A stretch of DNA of 64,000 nt from assembly GCA_028564925.1 (NCBI GenBank), contig CM053026.1, forward strand, positions 599,716,498 through 599,780,497, written 5' to 3'. The notes beneath the pieces were generated by a model. It did no database searches. It was not told the DNA's origin and was given only the letters and a program-made list of their open reading frames with translations. The DNA is from Lithobates sylvaticus (Eukaryota > Chordata > Amphibia > Anura > Ranidae). Of this stretch, positions 36,101-47,156 are shown piece by piece (the first letter of the stretch is position 1; every line of letters starts with the position of its first letter). The position numbers and the translations under genes are program-made.

Positions 36101-36430
36101 CACGAATTGGGTTGCAGTTTTGGGGTCCCCCTGTCCGACCCATGTCCTCAGAGCAGCAGGGAGCGCATGCACGTACTGGTCCATTACCAAGCGTTCCACG
36201 ATCTGAGGGTCTGTCAAGGTCTCTGGCTGCAACCATTTGTAGGTGAAGTGGACTAGGTCGAACATTTGAGAATGGGGAGGCTTGTTGCTGGAGTAGGTCC
36301 ACTAATGCACGCGCTGGGCCCGGACTGCCATGGTGACACCCAAGCATGCGAGTATCTCTGTCTTCAGAGTCTCAAAGTCCTGGGCCTTAACCGTTTCCAG
36401 ATCACTCTCTCCACCACTCTCTCAGATTAG
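33190..36430 (-). mobile_element. Ty3/gypsy fossil of Gmr1 type, reverse strand
   Basis: On the minus strand the parts run in this order. First is a SCAN-like gag domain (36265-36060; WLQPETLTDPQIVERLVMDQ and LPAALRTWVGQGDP). Then come a zinc knuckle (CYHCHALGHIAANC, about 35850), an aspartic protease motif (LLDSG, about 35680), and integrase with its HHCC part (YYDSCPECQ) and core (MDLMGPVV, VLTDQGTPF, VERFN; 35100-34100). Reverse transcriptase is last (33980-33200; SSPIVLVPKPDGTIRFCNDF, YLDDVVIHS). Integrase ahead of reverse transcriptase is the reversed order known for Gmr1-like gypsy elements, whose gag is the accepted source of vertebrate SCAN domains. The copy is broken in several places, no LTRs were found, and RNase H is missing. 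Confidence 0.85.
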
Positions 36431-36613
36431 CTCATGGGGATCACCTTTCTGGAAAACAAGGTCAGCGTGCAAGCAAGTTCTTTAAAATCTGGCGGGTTGC
36501 CAGATTTGTTTAGTAGAGGTTTGCACAGTAATACAAACAAACAAAAAAAAGTAAAGCAAATCCTTGCATTTGGGCGCAAAACTATAGTCTCCTCTCTATA
36601 TGGTGTGGGGCTG

Positions 36614-36638
36614 GTCTCTCTCTCTCTCTCTCTCTCTC
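36614..36638. repeat. (CT)n microsatellite
   Basis: About twelve TC units beside the gypsy fossil. Confidence 0.9.
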
Positions 36639-36854
36639 CTATTCCTAACAATCCACTTCAGTAATGTCCCACATGCAAACAGAATCTTACCAGATCATAG
36701 GTGTGTGCAGCCTTTTGCATTAGGGTGTTCCCCCCAAAGCTCAAACACACATGCCTTTGTCTGCAGCCTCAGCTCCACTGGACAGTAAATTACCAGGATA
36801 GTACTCTGTGCTGAGCAGCTTCCTGTTCATTCACATAGTTTACTATGCTTCAGT

Positions 36855-38528
36855 CAGTGGTGTATTTAGGTTTTGTGCTGCCCTAGGCCTTACTAAACTT
36901 GTGCACCCCCTAATTTAAATATGATCCACCCCTTTTTGTCAAGGCCATGCGCCTTCATGTTTAATACCTACCCTATCATCTGTAAACCACACCCCTTCCT
37001 CTTTAGGCTCCACCTTGATGGCGCTATATAAGTACTTAAATAAATAAATGAATAATAAATTAGTACAGTGAGAGTGCGTATTTTTAGCAATGATCCCTGT
37101 ATTAGTATCATTGGTCCCAAAAAAAGTGACACTTAGTGTCCGATTTGTGCAGTCCCACCATGTGCATGAAAGAATAAAGACCGGGCATCCATAGTGTAAA
37201 TCCAAAGTGTAGGAGGCACTTGTAGCTCAGGAACGACCAGTTTTATATGTGAGTAGCAGCTACTTGTAATGTATTTTTAATCAAATAAACTGGATTTACA
37301 CTATGGGTCACCATGCCCGGTCTTTACTCTTTCATGGATTAGAGAAGTAAATATGAGGCTGACTCGATCTCCTATCTTTTACAAGGCATATATATTTTAT
37401 TGTTTCAGTAAGTGAGGACACATAGGAGGGGAGCACAGAGTGTGGCACCTGGAGCACTGTAATTATGCATACAGAGGCACTGAGCACTTTCATATCACAG
37501 CTTATTATTGTATATAAATTATGTATTGATTATAGCACAGAGCACTTTGGAGCATAAAAGTTTTAACCAAATGCGGACTGTTTCGAGAATTTGTAACACG
37601 GAGCACTTTATTGCAGTATCTATACATTAATGTAATGCATATTGATGACTTTATATTTGATTGATCCTATTGCTCCTAAGATAGAAAGCAGTTGTAAAAT
37701 AAATGCAATTGCTCTTGTTGAGCACAAAAGGAATAGACATGTTGCTTTCTATCATCAAAGAGATAGCATCTGTCTCCGCCTGCCACTTAACAGACTAACA
37801 GACCCATGTGGCATTTAGTTGCAGCTTTTGTCCAGGTCTGACAAGCAGCAGGTCTACACCACCAGGGACATTGCTGGAGCCATGTGTTTGCTGGGGACAA
37901 ACCTATGCAGCATGGATTGGAGCCATAGGAATTGCTCTTAAAATCCTCCTCAGCTCTGTGCTAGCTACACAGGTCTGACTGACAGGAGGAGGGCAGAGAC
38001 AGGAGCCAACAACTACGGTACATCGTTCAAACTTCTCCTTGTCTACATGACACACAGGCTTAACAAGTGGCAGTAACATTTGCACTGGAACTAGCACACT
38101 TACGTTATTTAGGAGGATGCACCAGTGCTTGCTAGAAGGGCGGGCGGTCGTGCTGGCTGGCCTGCCTGGGAGTTTCCCTCGTCCTCCTCTCTCTCATCAA
38201 GTCGACAGAGCCTGGGCCAGAAGGATGCTGGGAAGGAAGGTGGCGGAGCATTAAGCCCCACCTCCGGCAGTTGTACTGAGTGCGGCCAGTCTGCACAAAC
38301 AGCGGCCGTTTTATAGGGGCGCCAATCCCTGCCCCCCCCCCCGTGCACAGTCCGTCCCATGCCATAATTACACTGGCTCCATATGGTGTAGTGGCTACAC
38401 AAATGCCGCCGGCCGCCGCAGACTATTTTGCAGTGGGAGCCAGGTGGAGGGGGGAGCTTTTTATTCTGTGGGGGGCGGCTTTTTTGCCGCCCCCGCAAAG
38501 TGCCTGCCTAGGCTTAGACACAGCACTG
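36855..38528. mobile_element. hAT element with perfect 8-bp duplication
   Basis: CAGTGGTGTATTTAGG at the left and the inverted CAGTGCTGTGTCTAAG at the right are flanked by GCTTCAGT (36847-36854 and 38529-38536). The interior is a patchwork: a LINE-like tail GGCGCTATATAAGTA near 37021 with TAAATAAATAAATGAATAA after it, an inverted repeat at 37165-37346, and a GC-rich right part. No transposase frame was seen. A related terminus occurs at 46018. Confidence 0.85.
37165..37346. repeat. Inverted repeat inside the hAT element
   Basis: CATGAAAGAATAAAGACCGG and CATAGTGTAAATCCA on the left return as TGGATTTACACTATG and CCGGTCTTTACTCTTTCATG on the right, around a spacer of about 90 bp. AATAAA occurs in the left arm. 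Confidence 0.8.
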
Positions 38529-38536
38529 GCTTCAGT

Positions 38537-40394
38537 TATGAACTAACACAGTGAGTGAGTGTGTTCACTGTGTTCTTTTAGAAAAGGAAGGGGTGAGTAA
38601 ATTACATATTTACCAGCCCCTTCCCCCACTCTCCATTCTGAAACATCCCCCACAGGAGCCAAGGGGAGAGGAGGGAAGCAAGCAGCACTGCGGAGGGCAC
38701 AACACGCAGGGAAGTCCAGGCAATAGGGGAAATTGGCACCTTACGCAGTGATTAGGGTGTGCCCAAGCACACCTGGCACACCTCCTGCGCATGCCAATGC
38801 ACCAGATATATAGACCCTTTGGTGATATCAGGCATGGACTAGTGAAACATGGCTCCAAGGTACCGCTCTACTTCTTTCAAATTCAATCTCCAAACCGCTA
38901 TCAGAGCCTTCATTTGCTCAAGGAAGTATCACAGGAAAACCCAAAAGCATAGTGTAATATACTTATTACAACAATTTATTCATTAACAATATGCTTACAG
39001 GAATTCAAATTTCATTAGTCTTATCAGTATATAAGATTGACAACATCAAGTATAGTGGATACTCAACTTCAGGTTTCAGTCCAGCATCTGACATCACTTC
39101 CTCAACACATTTAGTCACATGGACTTTTTCGGCTGCTAGGGGTTGTTGTATATATTATTTGTGTTGGTAGGGTACTAGGATTCACCCGAGCACTGGATGC
39201 TAAATTTGTATTATTTTTATTTCTGTCTGCTTCGCTGTTACTTATTTGCCCTCACTTCCTGTCAGGTAAAACCATTGTTAGCAAGACAGGGAGTGAGGGT
39301 AAATATATCTAATGGAGCTCTGGATAGTTGTAAAATCCCAAAAATAGTTATATTCCTTCACAGCTGTTTCCAGATCTAGAAAAAAAGTTTTGATTTGACA
39401 AAGCCAAAAACATAGAATTGTGTCCCTCTTTCTCTATAACTATAAGTTTCTCTTCCCTGCTTAGTCCCTCAACCTGACTAAGCTTACCCCCTACCCTGCT
39501 TGATACTGTTGCTGTGACAAGAGTTGACAACTGTGTAAGCAGGTTAGGTCCCCTTTTAGACAAAGCCTTCCTATAGTGATGCAATGAGTGGAATTATTGT
39601 CTATAAAAAAGCCAGGAGGGATGGAGCCTTGTGGGATGGGACATGGGAGCCAAACACCCCAGAGCTATATGTATGTAGTAAGCTAGGGCCCAGTACAAGG
39701 CTGAAGCCCTAGGGGAGGCTTACAGGATTCAGTAGGTCCAGTCTCAGTTATCCTGTCCCTGAAGTGCATCATGAGCAGGATACATAGAGCCTAATGGGCC
39801 AAGTCAGAGCCCTCTGAATAAAGTACCAATGACCCTGGGAGAGAGTAACATCTGGGAGCATACCCAGTTGGGTAAAGCTATAGTGTGGGACATATAGAGA
39901 AAGAGAGACTGGTATACTAAAGACAGTACTTTGTTCATTTTGGTTTAAAGGAAGCAAAGTGCTGTGGAATAGTATACAGGGAGATTGGGTCACAACACTA
40001 TGGTGCTCCCAAGGATGGCTTAATAATTATGTGTTGGTGTTCTACACCAGATTACCTGCCACAGAAGGTTTGCTCTTGTGTATGGCAATGCCAAAGAGTT
40101 CTGTCAGTTTGTCAAAGTGATGTACATGTCACTGCCATCTTTGCAAGTTACAATAAAGTGCCGAAAAAATATATTTCAAGTGTTGGAATTTTTTTCTTAT
40201 GAATATAAAGGCTCATGGCAGCAGATGATATGGGTAGGTCTATGGCAAGGAGTGGGCACAATATAGCAAAGGCTTCTAACTACCAGCAGAGGGTCACTGT
40301 CCTATCCGAAAAGAAGCAGGGTGGGGACTTGTACATTTTAGCACCAAAACCTGGCCAATCAGAGGACCCCTTACTTTCCTGTCTTTCCTGTGTA
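38537..40394. other. Unassigned sequence
   Basis: 38860-39180 has an AT-rich retroposon-like look (CTTATTACAACAATTTATTC, then CACATTTAGTCACATGGAC), but no ends could be set. The rest shows no gene or known repeat. Confidence 0.4.
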
Positions 40395-40805
40395 TTAAAG
40401 TGGTTGTATACCCCCGAGTTTCACCCATAGGTAAGCCTAAAATAAGGGTTACCTATAGGTAGTGGAAATATTTCCTAAACTTTCGCCTCTTAGGAGATAT
40501 TTACCTTGTAGTGCGCCAATGATGTCATCCGTGCATACGCTGTAAAGAAACGGTGTGAAGAAACGGTGTGAAGAAGCTGTGAAGAAGCTGTTTCTTCCCG
40601 AGTGTGTGAAGTGACTAGCGGCTCCGGCGCGCATGCGTGGGAGTGACATCAGCCGGCTCCGGCCAGCCACACAACTGAGTTTGCAGGTAAGTGCCACGTG
40701 ATGGGCTAGTATGCGATGCATACTAGCCCATTATGCTTTTACTTTGCAGGGTTTGCGGGAAACAAAAGAGGAAGTAAAACCAATCAGGGTTTACTTACTC
40801 TTTAA
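40395..40805. mobile_element. TTAA-bounded MITE, 411 bp
   Basis: It starts TTAAAGTGGTTGTATACCC and ends GGGTTTACTTACTCTTTAA. A hairpin with arms GGTAAGCCTAAAATAAGGGTTACC lies near the left, and a duplicated GAAGAAACGGTGTGAAG word lies near 40560. Confidence 0.7.
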
Positions 40806-40924
40806 AAGCATGCTGAGAAAAAGTGATACTTAGGGTATCAGCGGGCACCCTAGAGAACTATGAATGGGCTGATTGAGTCTGCCTAAAAAATGGACAGGCG
40901 GACCCAATCAGAACATTTGTATGA

Positions 40925-41297
40925 AAGAAATCTTTCACACGGGACGGATCCGTGATGATCCGCCCCGTAAACATCCGCTTGCTTAGCGGGGATCACTCCG
41001 TCGATCCCCGTTGAGCAGGAAGATGACAGATCCGTCTCTGCACACTGTGCAGGGACGGACCTGTCAGAGCGCCGCTCTCCCCTATGGGAGATCAGATGAC
41101 GACGGACCGTAGAGTCCGTCGTCACCCGATCCGATCCGCAGATGGATGGAAAAGTAGGTTTTTCCTCCGTCACACTTTTTCGGATCGGAGCGGGCCAGAT
41201 GTCAGCGGACATGTCACCGCTGACATCCGACGCTCCATAGAGGTCTATGAAGCATCTGTTCAGGTCCGCCTGAAAAACTGACGGTGAAAGAGGCCTA
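40925..41297. mobile_element. MITE of the TAGGCCCCTTTCACACGG group
   Basis: The left end CTTTCACACGGGACGG pairs with the right end GTGAAAGAGGCCTA. The interior is rich in ACGGA and TCCGT words. It matches 2592-2937 and the ends of 47129-49315. Confidence 0.7.
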
Positions 41298-41837
41298 ACT
41301 GTGGAGCTAGAAGTGTTAACTAGCAATTAGCAAACCTGTTGTCTGTGGTACCTAATATAAATAACACAGATGTTTTTTTTTTGTGGTCATGAATGAATTT
41401 GCCCCAATCAAGAAGTTTATAAGGGTACATATACATATGAACTGAATGTGCCTTGTTCCCACTGTTTACTGTTTTATTTCCAAGAAACCACCTTTGCAAA
41501 AACATACCAGGTAGTGATTGGTTTTTTTTTGAAGGAGAAGAGAATAAAAGGCGCATTGTTGATAAATCTTGAAGCCTGTTCTTATTTTAGCATTGCACAA
41601 TGCATAGTGAGGTCAGAGCTTCAAACAACACTTGTGTATTGAGTCATTCAGCTATTTACTGTGCTTTGATTGCTAGGTATCAGGAGGATACTCTGTGGAC
41701 ATTACAAATGTTCATTCATAGTATTATTCTAGTAAATAGTTCACTTGATTTAGTAGCACATGGCAGAAAAGACAAAAGGCTATGCAGCACGTAAAAACTA
41801 AAACAAATGAAACTCTGGAAGATGGATGGAAGTGAAC

Positions 41838-42002
41838 TTAAAGTGGTTGTAAAGGTTAAAGTTTTTTTTTACCTTAATGCATTCTCGGTATTAAGGTAGA
41901 AAACCTTCTATGTGCAAGCTCCTCACCTAGCCCCCTCAAATACCTGCCTGAGCCTGATCTTGATCCAACGATGTGCCCGAGAGCAGCAGAACTCCTCTCC
42001 AT
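41838..42002. mobile_element. TTAA MITE, left fragment cut by the next element
   Basis: TTAAAGTGGTTGTAAAGG and the ACCTTAATGCATT hairpin identify the 16356 family. It stops where TAGGGATGAGC begins. Confidence 0.65.
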
Positions 42003-43226
42003 TAGGGATGAGCTTCGAGTTCGAGTCGAACTCATGTTCGACTCGAACATTGCTGTTCGACTGTTCAGCGAACAGCGAACAATTTGGGGTGTTCGCGGCA
42101 AATTCGAAAAGCCGCAAGCACCCTGTAAAAGTCTATGGGAGAAATCTCAAGTGCTAATTTTAAAAGCCTATATGCAAGTTATTGTCATACAAAGTGTTTG
42201 GGGACCTGGGTCCTGCCCCAGGGGACATGTATCAATGCAATTTTTTTTTTTAAAACTGCAGTTTTTTCAGGAGCAGTGATTTTAATAATGCTTAAAGTGA
42301 AACAATGAAAGTGTAATATTCCTTCGTACCTGGGGGGTGTCTATAGTATTCCTGTGAAGAGGCGCATGTTTCCCGTGCTTAGAACTGTCCCTGCACAAAG
42401 TGTCATTTTTGCAGGAAAAAATGAATGAATTGCCGGATCCCGTAACACAGAGAACAGTCATTCAATGAAAGTCATTGGTAAAAAAAAAGTCATTGATAAA
42501 AAAAAAAGCGTGGGGGTTCCCCCAAATTCAATTACCAGGCCCTTCAGGTCTGCTATGGATATTAAGGGGAACCCTGCTTCAAATTAAAAAAAAAAATGAC
42601 GTGGGGGTCTCCCTAAATAGATTTTAAGGGGAAACCCGGCCAAAATTTTTTTTTAAAAATGGTGGGGTCCCCCTCAAAATCCATACCAGGTAGGCCAAGG
42701 GCCTCTTCCCCACAACCCTGGCCATTGGTTGTGGGGGTCTGCGGGCGGGGGGCTTATCGGAATCTGGAAGCCCCCTTTAACAAGGGGACCCCCAGATCCC
42801 ACCCCCCCTGTGTGAAATGGTAAGGGGGTACAAAAGTACCCCTACCATTTCACCAAAAAAGTGACAAAAATTTTAAAAATGACAGGAGACGGTCTTTGAC
42901 AATTCCTTTATTAAAATCTTCTTTCATCTTCTTTCTTCTGGTCTTCCTTCCTTCATCCTTCAGTTTCTTCATCTTCTTCTTCCATCTTCTTCCATCTTCT
43001 TCTTCCATCTTCTCCTTCCTCCGATCCGCTTCTTCTTGCTCTGGTCTTCTCGTCCGGCATCTTCTTCCCACGGCGTCGGCGTCTCTTCTTGGGCCGCTCC
43101 GCGCTATGGGAGGCTCCCGCTGTGTGAGGCTTCGCTTCGGCATCTTCTTCCACGGCGTCGGTCTCTGAGGCTTCGCTCCGGCATCTTCTTCCATGGCGTC
43201 GGTCTCTTCTTGGGCCGCTCCGCGCA
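42003..43226 (+). mobile_element. TAGGGATGAGC foldback element, copy B (right half truncated)
   Basis: It runs TAGGGATGAGCTTCGAGTTC to the GC-rich core and repeats the block order of copy A at 3053-4428 in the opposite orientation. Shared blocks include GTAAGGGGGTACAAAAGTACC, AATGACAGGAGACGG and the CTTCTTCC core. It ends abruptly in the core at CGCAATG, directly before the duplicated segment at 43227. Frames coding for K/E/R runs reflect the CTT/GAA repeats. Confidence 0.7.
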
Positions 43227-43438
43227 ATGTTTTATATGTTCGCATGGGGATGGAGACACTTCACAGGGTGCATGAAATCACATCCTGTATTTTAGCAATC
43301 ACTAAAATATATTTTTTTTAAATTTCAGTTTTGCAGATCCTGGTTGCTCAGGTCATAGTGTAGTCTATCCGCTGTATCCCCTGTCACAAATACCGTATAT
43401 ACTCGAGTATAGGCCGACCCGAATATAAGCCAAGGCAC
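43227..43438 (+). repeat. Direct duplication, copy 1
   Basis: 212 bp about 99% identical to 44737-44947, starting ATGTTTTATATGTTCGC. The last 46 bp are the start of a TA-flanked MITE. Confidence 0.92.
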
Positions 43439-43560
43439 CGAATTTTACCACAAAAAAAATGGAAAACCGTATTGACTCGAGTATAAGCCTAGGGTGAGAA
43501 ATGCGCAGCTACTGTAAGTGGAAAAGAGGGTCAACAATGCCCATTTGCAGCCTCACTGTG
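43393..43560 (+). mobile_element. TA-flanked MITE (CTCGAGTATAGGCCGAC family), truncated
   Basis: CCGTATATACTCGAGTATAG and TTGACTCGAGTATAAGCC match the complete copy at 44902. The continuation then differs and includes GCCCATTTGCAGCCTCAC twice. No right terminus is seen. Confidence 0.65.
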
Positions 43561-44736
43561 CCCATTTGCAGCTTCAGCTGTCCTCTCCTTGCTCCCGTGC
43601 CTCCTGGTCAGTATCCCTCCGTGTGTCATGAGAAGGGGTCCCTTCCGCACCGGAGGCCCGAGTTCACCCCCTAGACTGGGGGGCTACTCTCAAAGGCCTC
43701 CGACAGCCTAACACTCCATCTCCATCTTCCACCCAAACTCCACTGCCCGAGCTGGGCTGACCCTGAGTATTTGAGGGGACCTACCTCCTGCCAACCCATC
43801 TGTTGGGGATTGGTCAGGGCCCTCAGAACACTCCAGACAGCTCCTCCTAGACTCCTCCCAACTGCTTCTGGAATCTTCTCCAGGTATACGAACAAAAATC
43901 CTAGCATTAGCACTCTAGCTACCCTAGAGGGCGCTACAATTATATCAGTTCTTAATGGACACAATGACCACCTATTGCCCCCTGATGGGTATTTTATGGG
44001 GGACGTCACATGAGTTGTACTGAGAAATTGGGATGGAGAGAATATGAATTATGGGGATTTTGATCATGGATTTAACAGTTTACACACTATAATAGTGTAA
44101 AGTACCACATAAGTTATGTTACTGTCTTACTTTACACTATTACATTATTACTTTACTGTGGCTGATATATAGTGGAATACAAATATTTAATCTTATTTGA
44201 CACACACACACATATATTTTGCACAGCAATCACTCTGGTTGATATGTTGGATCAGATCAATTGCCTTTGTTGCTTGTACTACATCCTGCTCTGTTTGTCC
44301 TCCTGGGTCCTTGCGGATCCTATGCCTACAGCTCCTCGGTCAGACATCCCTGGCGGTCACCATTGGAATATGATCATGGGGTTTAATTTTTGCAGATTTG
44401 TAAGTATGGGCCCCTATGGAGACCCTGTGCTTTAGAACAATAGTATTGTTTACCAACTTTGTCATGTATTTAAAAAAAATTACTTTACAGATATTTGTGT
44501 GTGCATCAACCCCTGAGGAAGTGATAAAGATGCATTTTTAAACTAATTATGTCCTGTTTTTGGAATACTGTATGTTGCTATGGAATATACCATGTAAATT
44601 ACTACAAATTTCCCCGTTAGCATAGTATCTGTCTGATATGCCATTTTACTATTATTGTACCTATCAATAAATCTGCATACCATTTAGTCATTTATTGGGT
44701 GTGTTCCGCCTCATTCAAAGTTCCAAAGGCAAATCT
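43561..44736. other. Unassigned segment between the direct duplications
   Basis: A GC-rich stretch (43620-44010) that I cannot classify is followed by AT-rich sequence. It has no coding support. Confidence 0.4.
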
Positions 44737-44947
44737 ATGTTTTATATGTTCGCATGGGGATGGAGACACTTCACAGGGTGCATGAAATCACATCCTGTAT
44801 TTTAGCAATCACTAAAATATATTTTTTTAAATTTCAGTTTTGCAGATCCTGGTTGCTCAGGTCATAGTGTAGTCTATCCGCTGTATCCCCTGTCACAAAT
44901 ACTGTATATACTCGAGTATAGGCCGACCCGAATATAAGCCAAGGCAC
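44737..44947 (+). repeat. Direct duplication, copy 2
   Basis: Nearly identical to 43227-43438, 1.51 kb away. It leads into the complete MITE. Confidence 0.92.
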
Positions 44948-45550
44948 ACAAAAAAATGGGTATTGACTCGAGTATAAGCCTAGACCCAGAGCAGCCATAG
45001 GTCCCCCAAACTGGTAGTTAAGGGTTCCTAGATGCCCCCTATCTGCAGACAAATTTGGGGTCTCTGGACCCAGAGGGTCCTGAAATAACATTTCTGCAGA
45101 TGAACACAGTTGACCGACTTTGGGGCCCCCGTATCTTGGGTCCACTTGATGCTAGGAACCCCAAATTTGGTATGCAAACTCAGTCGAACTAGCACTACAA
45201 CATATGCTCCTATTACCAAGATAGGGGGCCCCAAAGTCGGTGTCGGAAAATGTCAAGCACTTTTCTGCAGCAGAGAATGACATTTTCTGAACCGACTTTG
45301 GGGCCCCGTATCTCGGGGCCACCTAGAGCTAGCATATTTGGATATGTCGTAAGGTTGGTTCCACTGGGTTTGCACACCAAATTTGGGGTTCCTCGCGCCA
45401 AGAGGCCCCGATATACGAGGCCCCAAAGTTGTGTCGGAAAAAGTAATTTTCTGCTGCAGAAAAGTGCTTGACTCCAGTATAAGTCGAGGGGGGCACTTTC
45501 AGCACAATAAAATGTGCTGAAAAACTCAGCTTATACTCGAGTATATATGG
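44902..45550. mobile_element. TA-flanked MITE, complete
   Basis: CTGTATATACTCGAGTATA at the left and the inverted copy TATACTCGAGTATATATGG at the right, with TA on both sides, suggest a Tc1/mariner-type target. The interior holds repeated GACTTTGGGGCCCC and CCAAATTTGG words. Confidence 0.75.
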
Positions 45551-45552
45551 TA

Positions 45553-47128
45553 ATAAGGAAAATACAGTACATCACAAGGTTTGACAAACATAAATAAGGA
45601 AAACATATACTGAAGCAGACTGGGCTTGAGACGCACTTAGGACACTTTGCAGTGGAGACACATTGACAAAAGAAGTAAAAACAAACTCATAAGCTATTGT
45701 AGATTCAGAATTATCAATAACATAAATTAAAAGCTTTGGTTCCAGTAAAACCTCTGTATTGCCATCATTTGTCTGAAAGTCAACTTTTGCAGCCAACTTA
45801 GGATAACACCTACTTTATATTTGTTACATGTTCCTATTTACAAAGCATAACTTAAAAAAAATAAAATGCTGCTCACATTTTTGCTTGCTTTTCACTTGTT
45901 AAGAAGGGTTCATGTGTTATTATCAAGCACACAAGTGTCCCCACAATGAATTTTCACATCAGCCCCCTGGTGGATCCTTTGATAAGGTATTGATGAAATG
46001 TGTCAGCAAGTGATGTCCAACCAGTAGGGCTGTGTCTTAGCCTAGGCCGACAAGGCCCTGGCCTAGGGCGCAACTTGGTGGGGGGCGGCAAATGGACAAT
46101 GCCCACCCCCCCCCACACGATAAAAAGATCCCCCCTCCACCCGGCTCCCATTGCAAAAAAGTCAGCTGCGGCTGGCAGCTTTTGTGTAGCCGCTACACTG
46201 TATGAAGCCAGTGTCATTATGGCATGGGACAGACGGCATTTTCTATGTGATTTTGGGTACTGCACTATATGATTTTTTTTTCTCTTTGGGTACGTGTGTG
46301 AGGATGTACTGTATGTAGAAAACAACTAGAGAAGACACGGAGACAGTTTGGAGTTTAAAAGCTCTATGTGACTCATTCATTTGTATTTGGTAAAAGCCTG
46401 GGATATTGAACATATACAGACCTGGTAAATAGAGGAGTGTTTGCTATATAGTGCTGGATGATGCAGACTAAAAATGTAAAGGAAGGGGGTGAAGAGGTAG
46501 GATTACCACAGTTAGCTCTGACTGTACTGTGCTGGCAGCTGTCAGTATTAGTCAGGCAATTGGCTTTTTTTTTTCCCTGAGCCCACCCAGTGAATTAATA
46601 TTCGCTAATGACTTCCTGCTTCTCCTCCCTGCCAATCAGGAAGCGGGTCCTGAGATCTAATTGGACAGTGAGTCTTAAGAGAAGCAATGGCCTCGGCTCT
46701 TCCCTCGGCAAACTGAAGCAAGGAGCAGTATCGGCCTCCTAAGGCAAGGCCACTGATTGCTGCCAACCCTCTCACTGGTCCATCTTGTGCGTTTTAATAA
46801 TAAAGCCTATGAAGAATGCAACCATCCAGAATTTGTTTGTGTGTCCTAGTAGCTGCTGATGGGCAGGGCTTGCAACTTTTTGGAGGTGCTTCTTGCAGTG
46901 TGAAATAGAGAGCAGCAGCCTGGACCAGTGTATGTGAGATAAGTCAAGATAATTACATTCTGAAGGGCTAAGTGGAGATGGTGATTTGTATTTATAAATG
47001 TAATGAAGATCATAGGGGAAGGTGTGTTCTCTGTCATATTTAATGCTTTTGGTTTAATGTTTACTACTGAAAATGAACTAGAAATGTAACTCAAACTCAA
47101 TCAAATAGAAACTTCTAATAGACATACA
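45553..47128. other. Mostly unassigned, with a hAT-like terminus at 46018
   Basis: 46018-46245 begins CAGTAGGGCTGTGTCTTAGC and shares GGGGGCGGC, GTGTAGCCGCTACAC and ATGGCATGGGAC words with the right part of the hAT element at 36855-38528, so it is a solo end of that family. The rest shows nothing I recognise. Confidence 0.5.
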
Positions 47129-47156
47129 TAGACCCCTTCCACACGTGCAGACCGTA

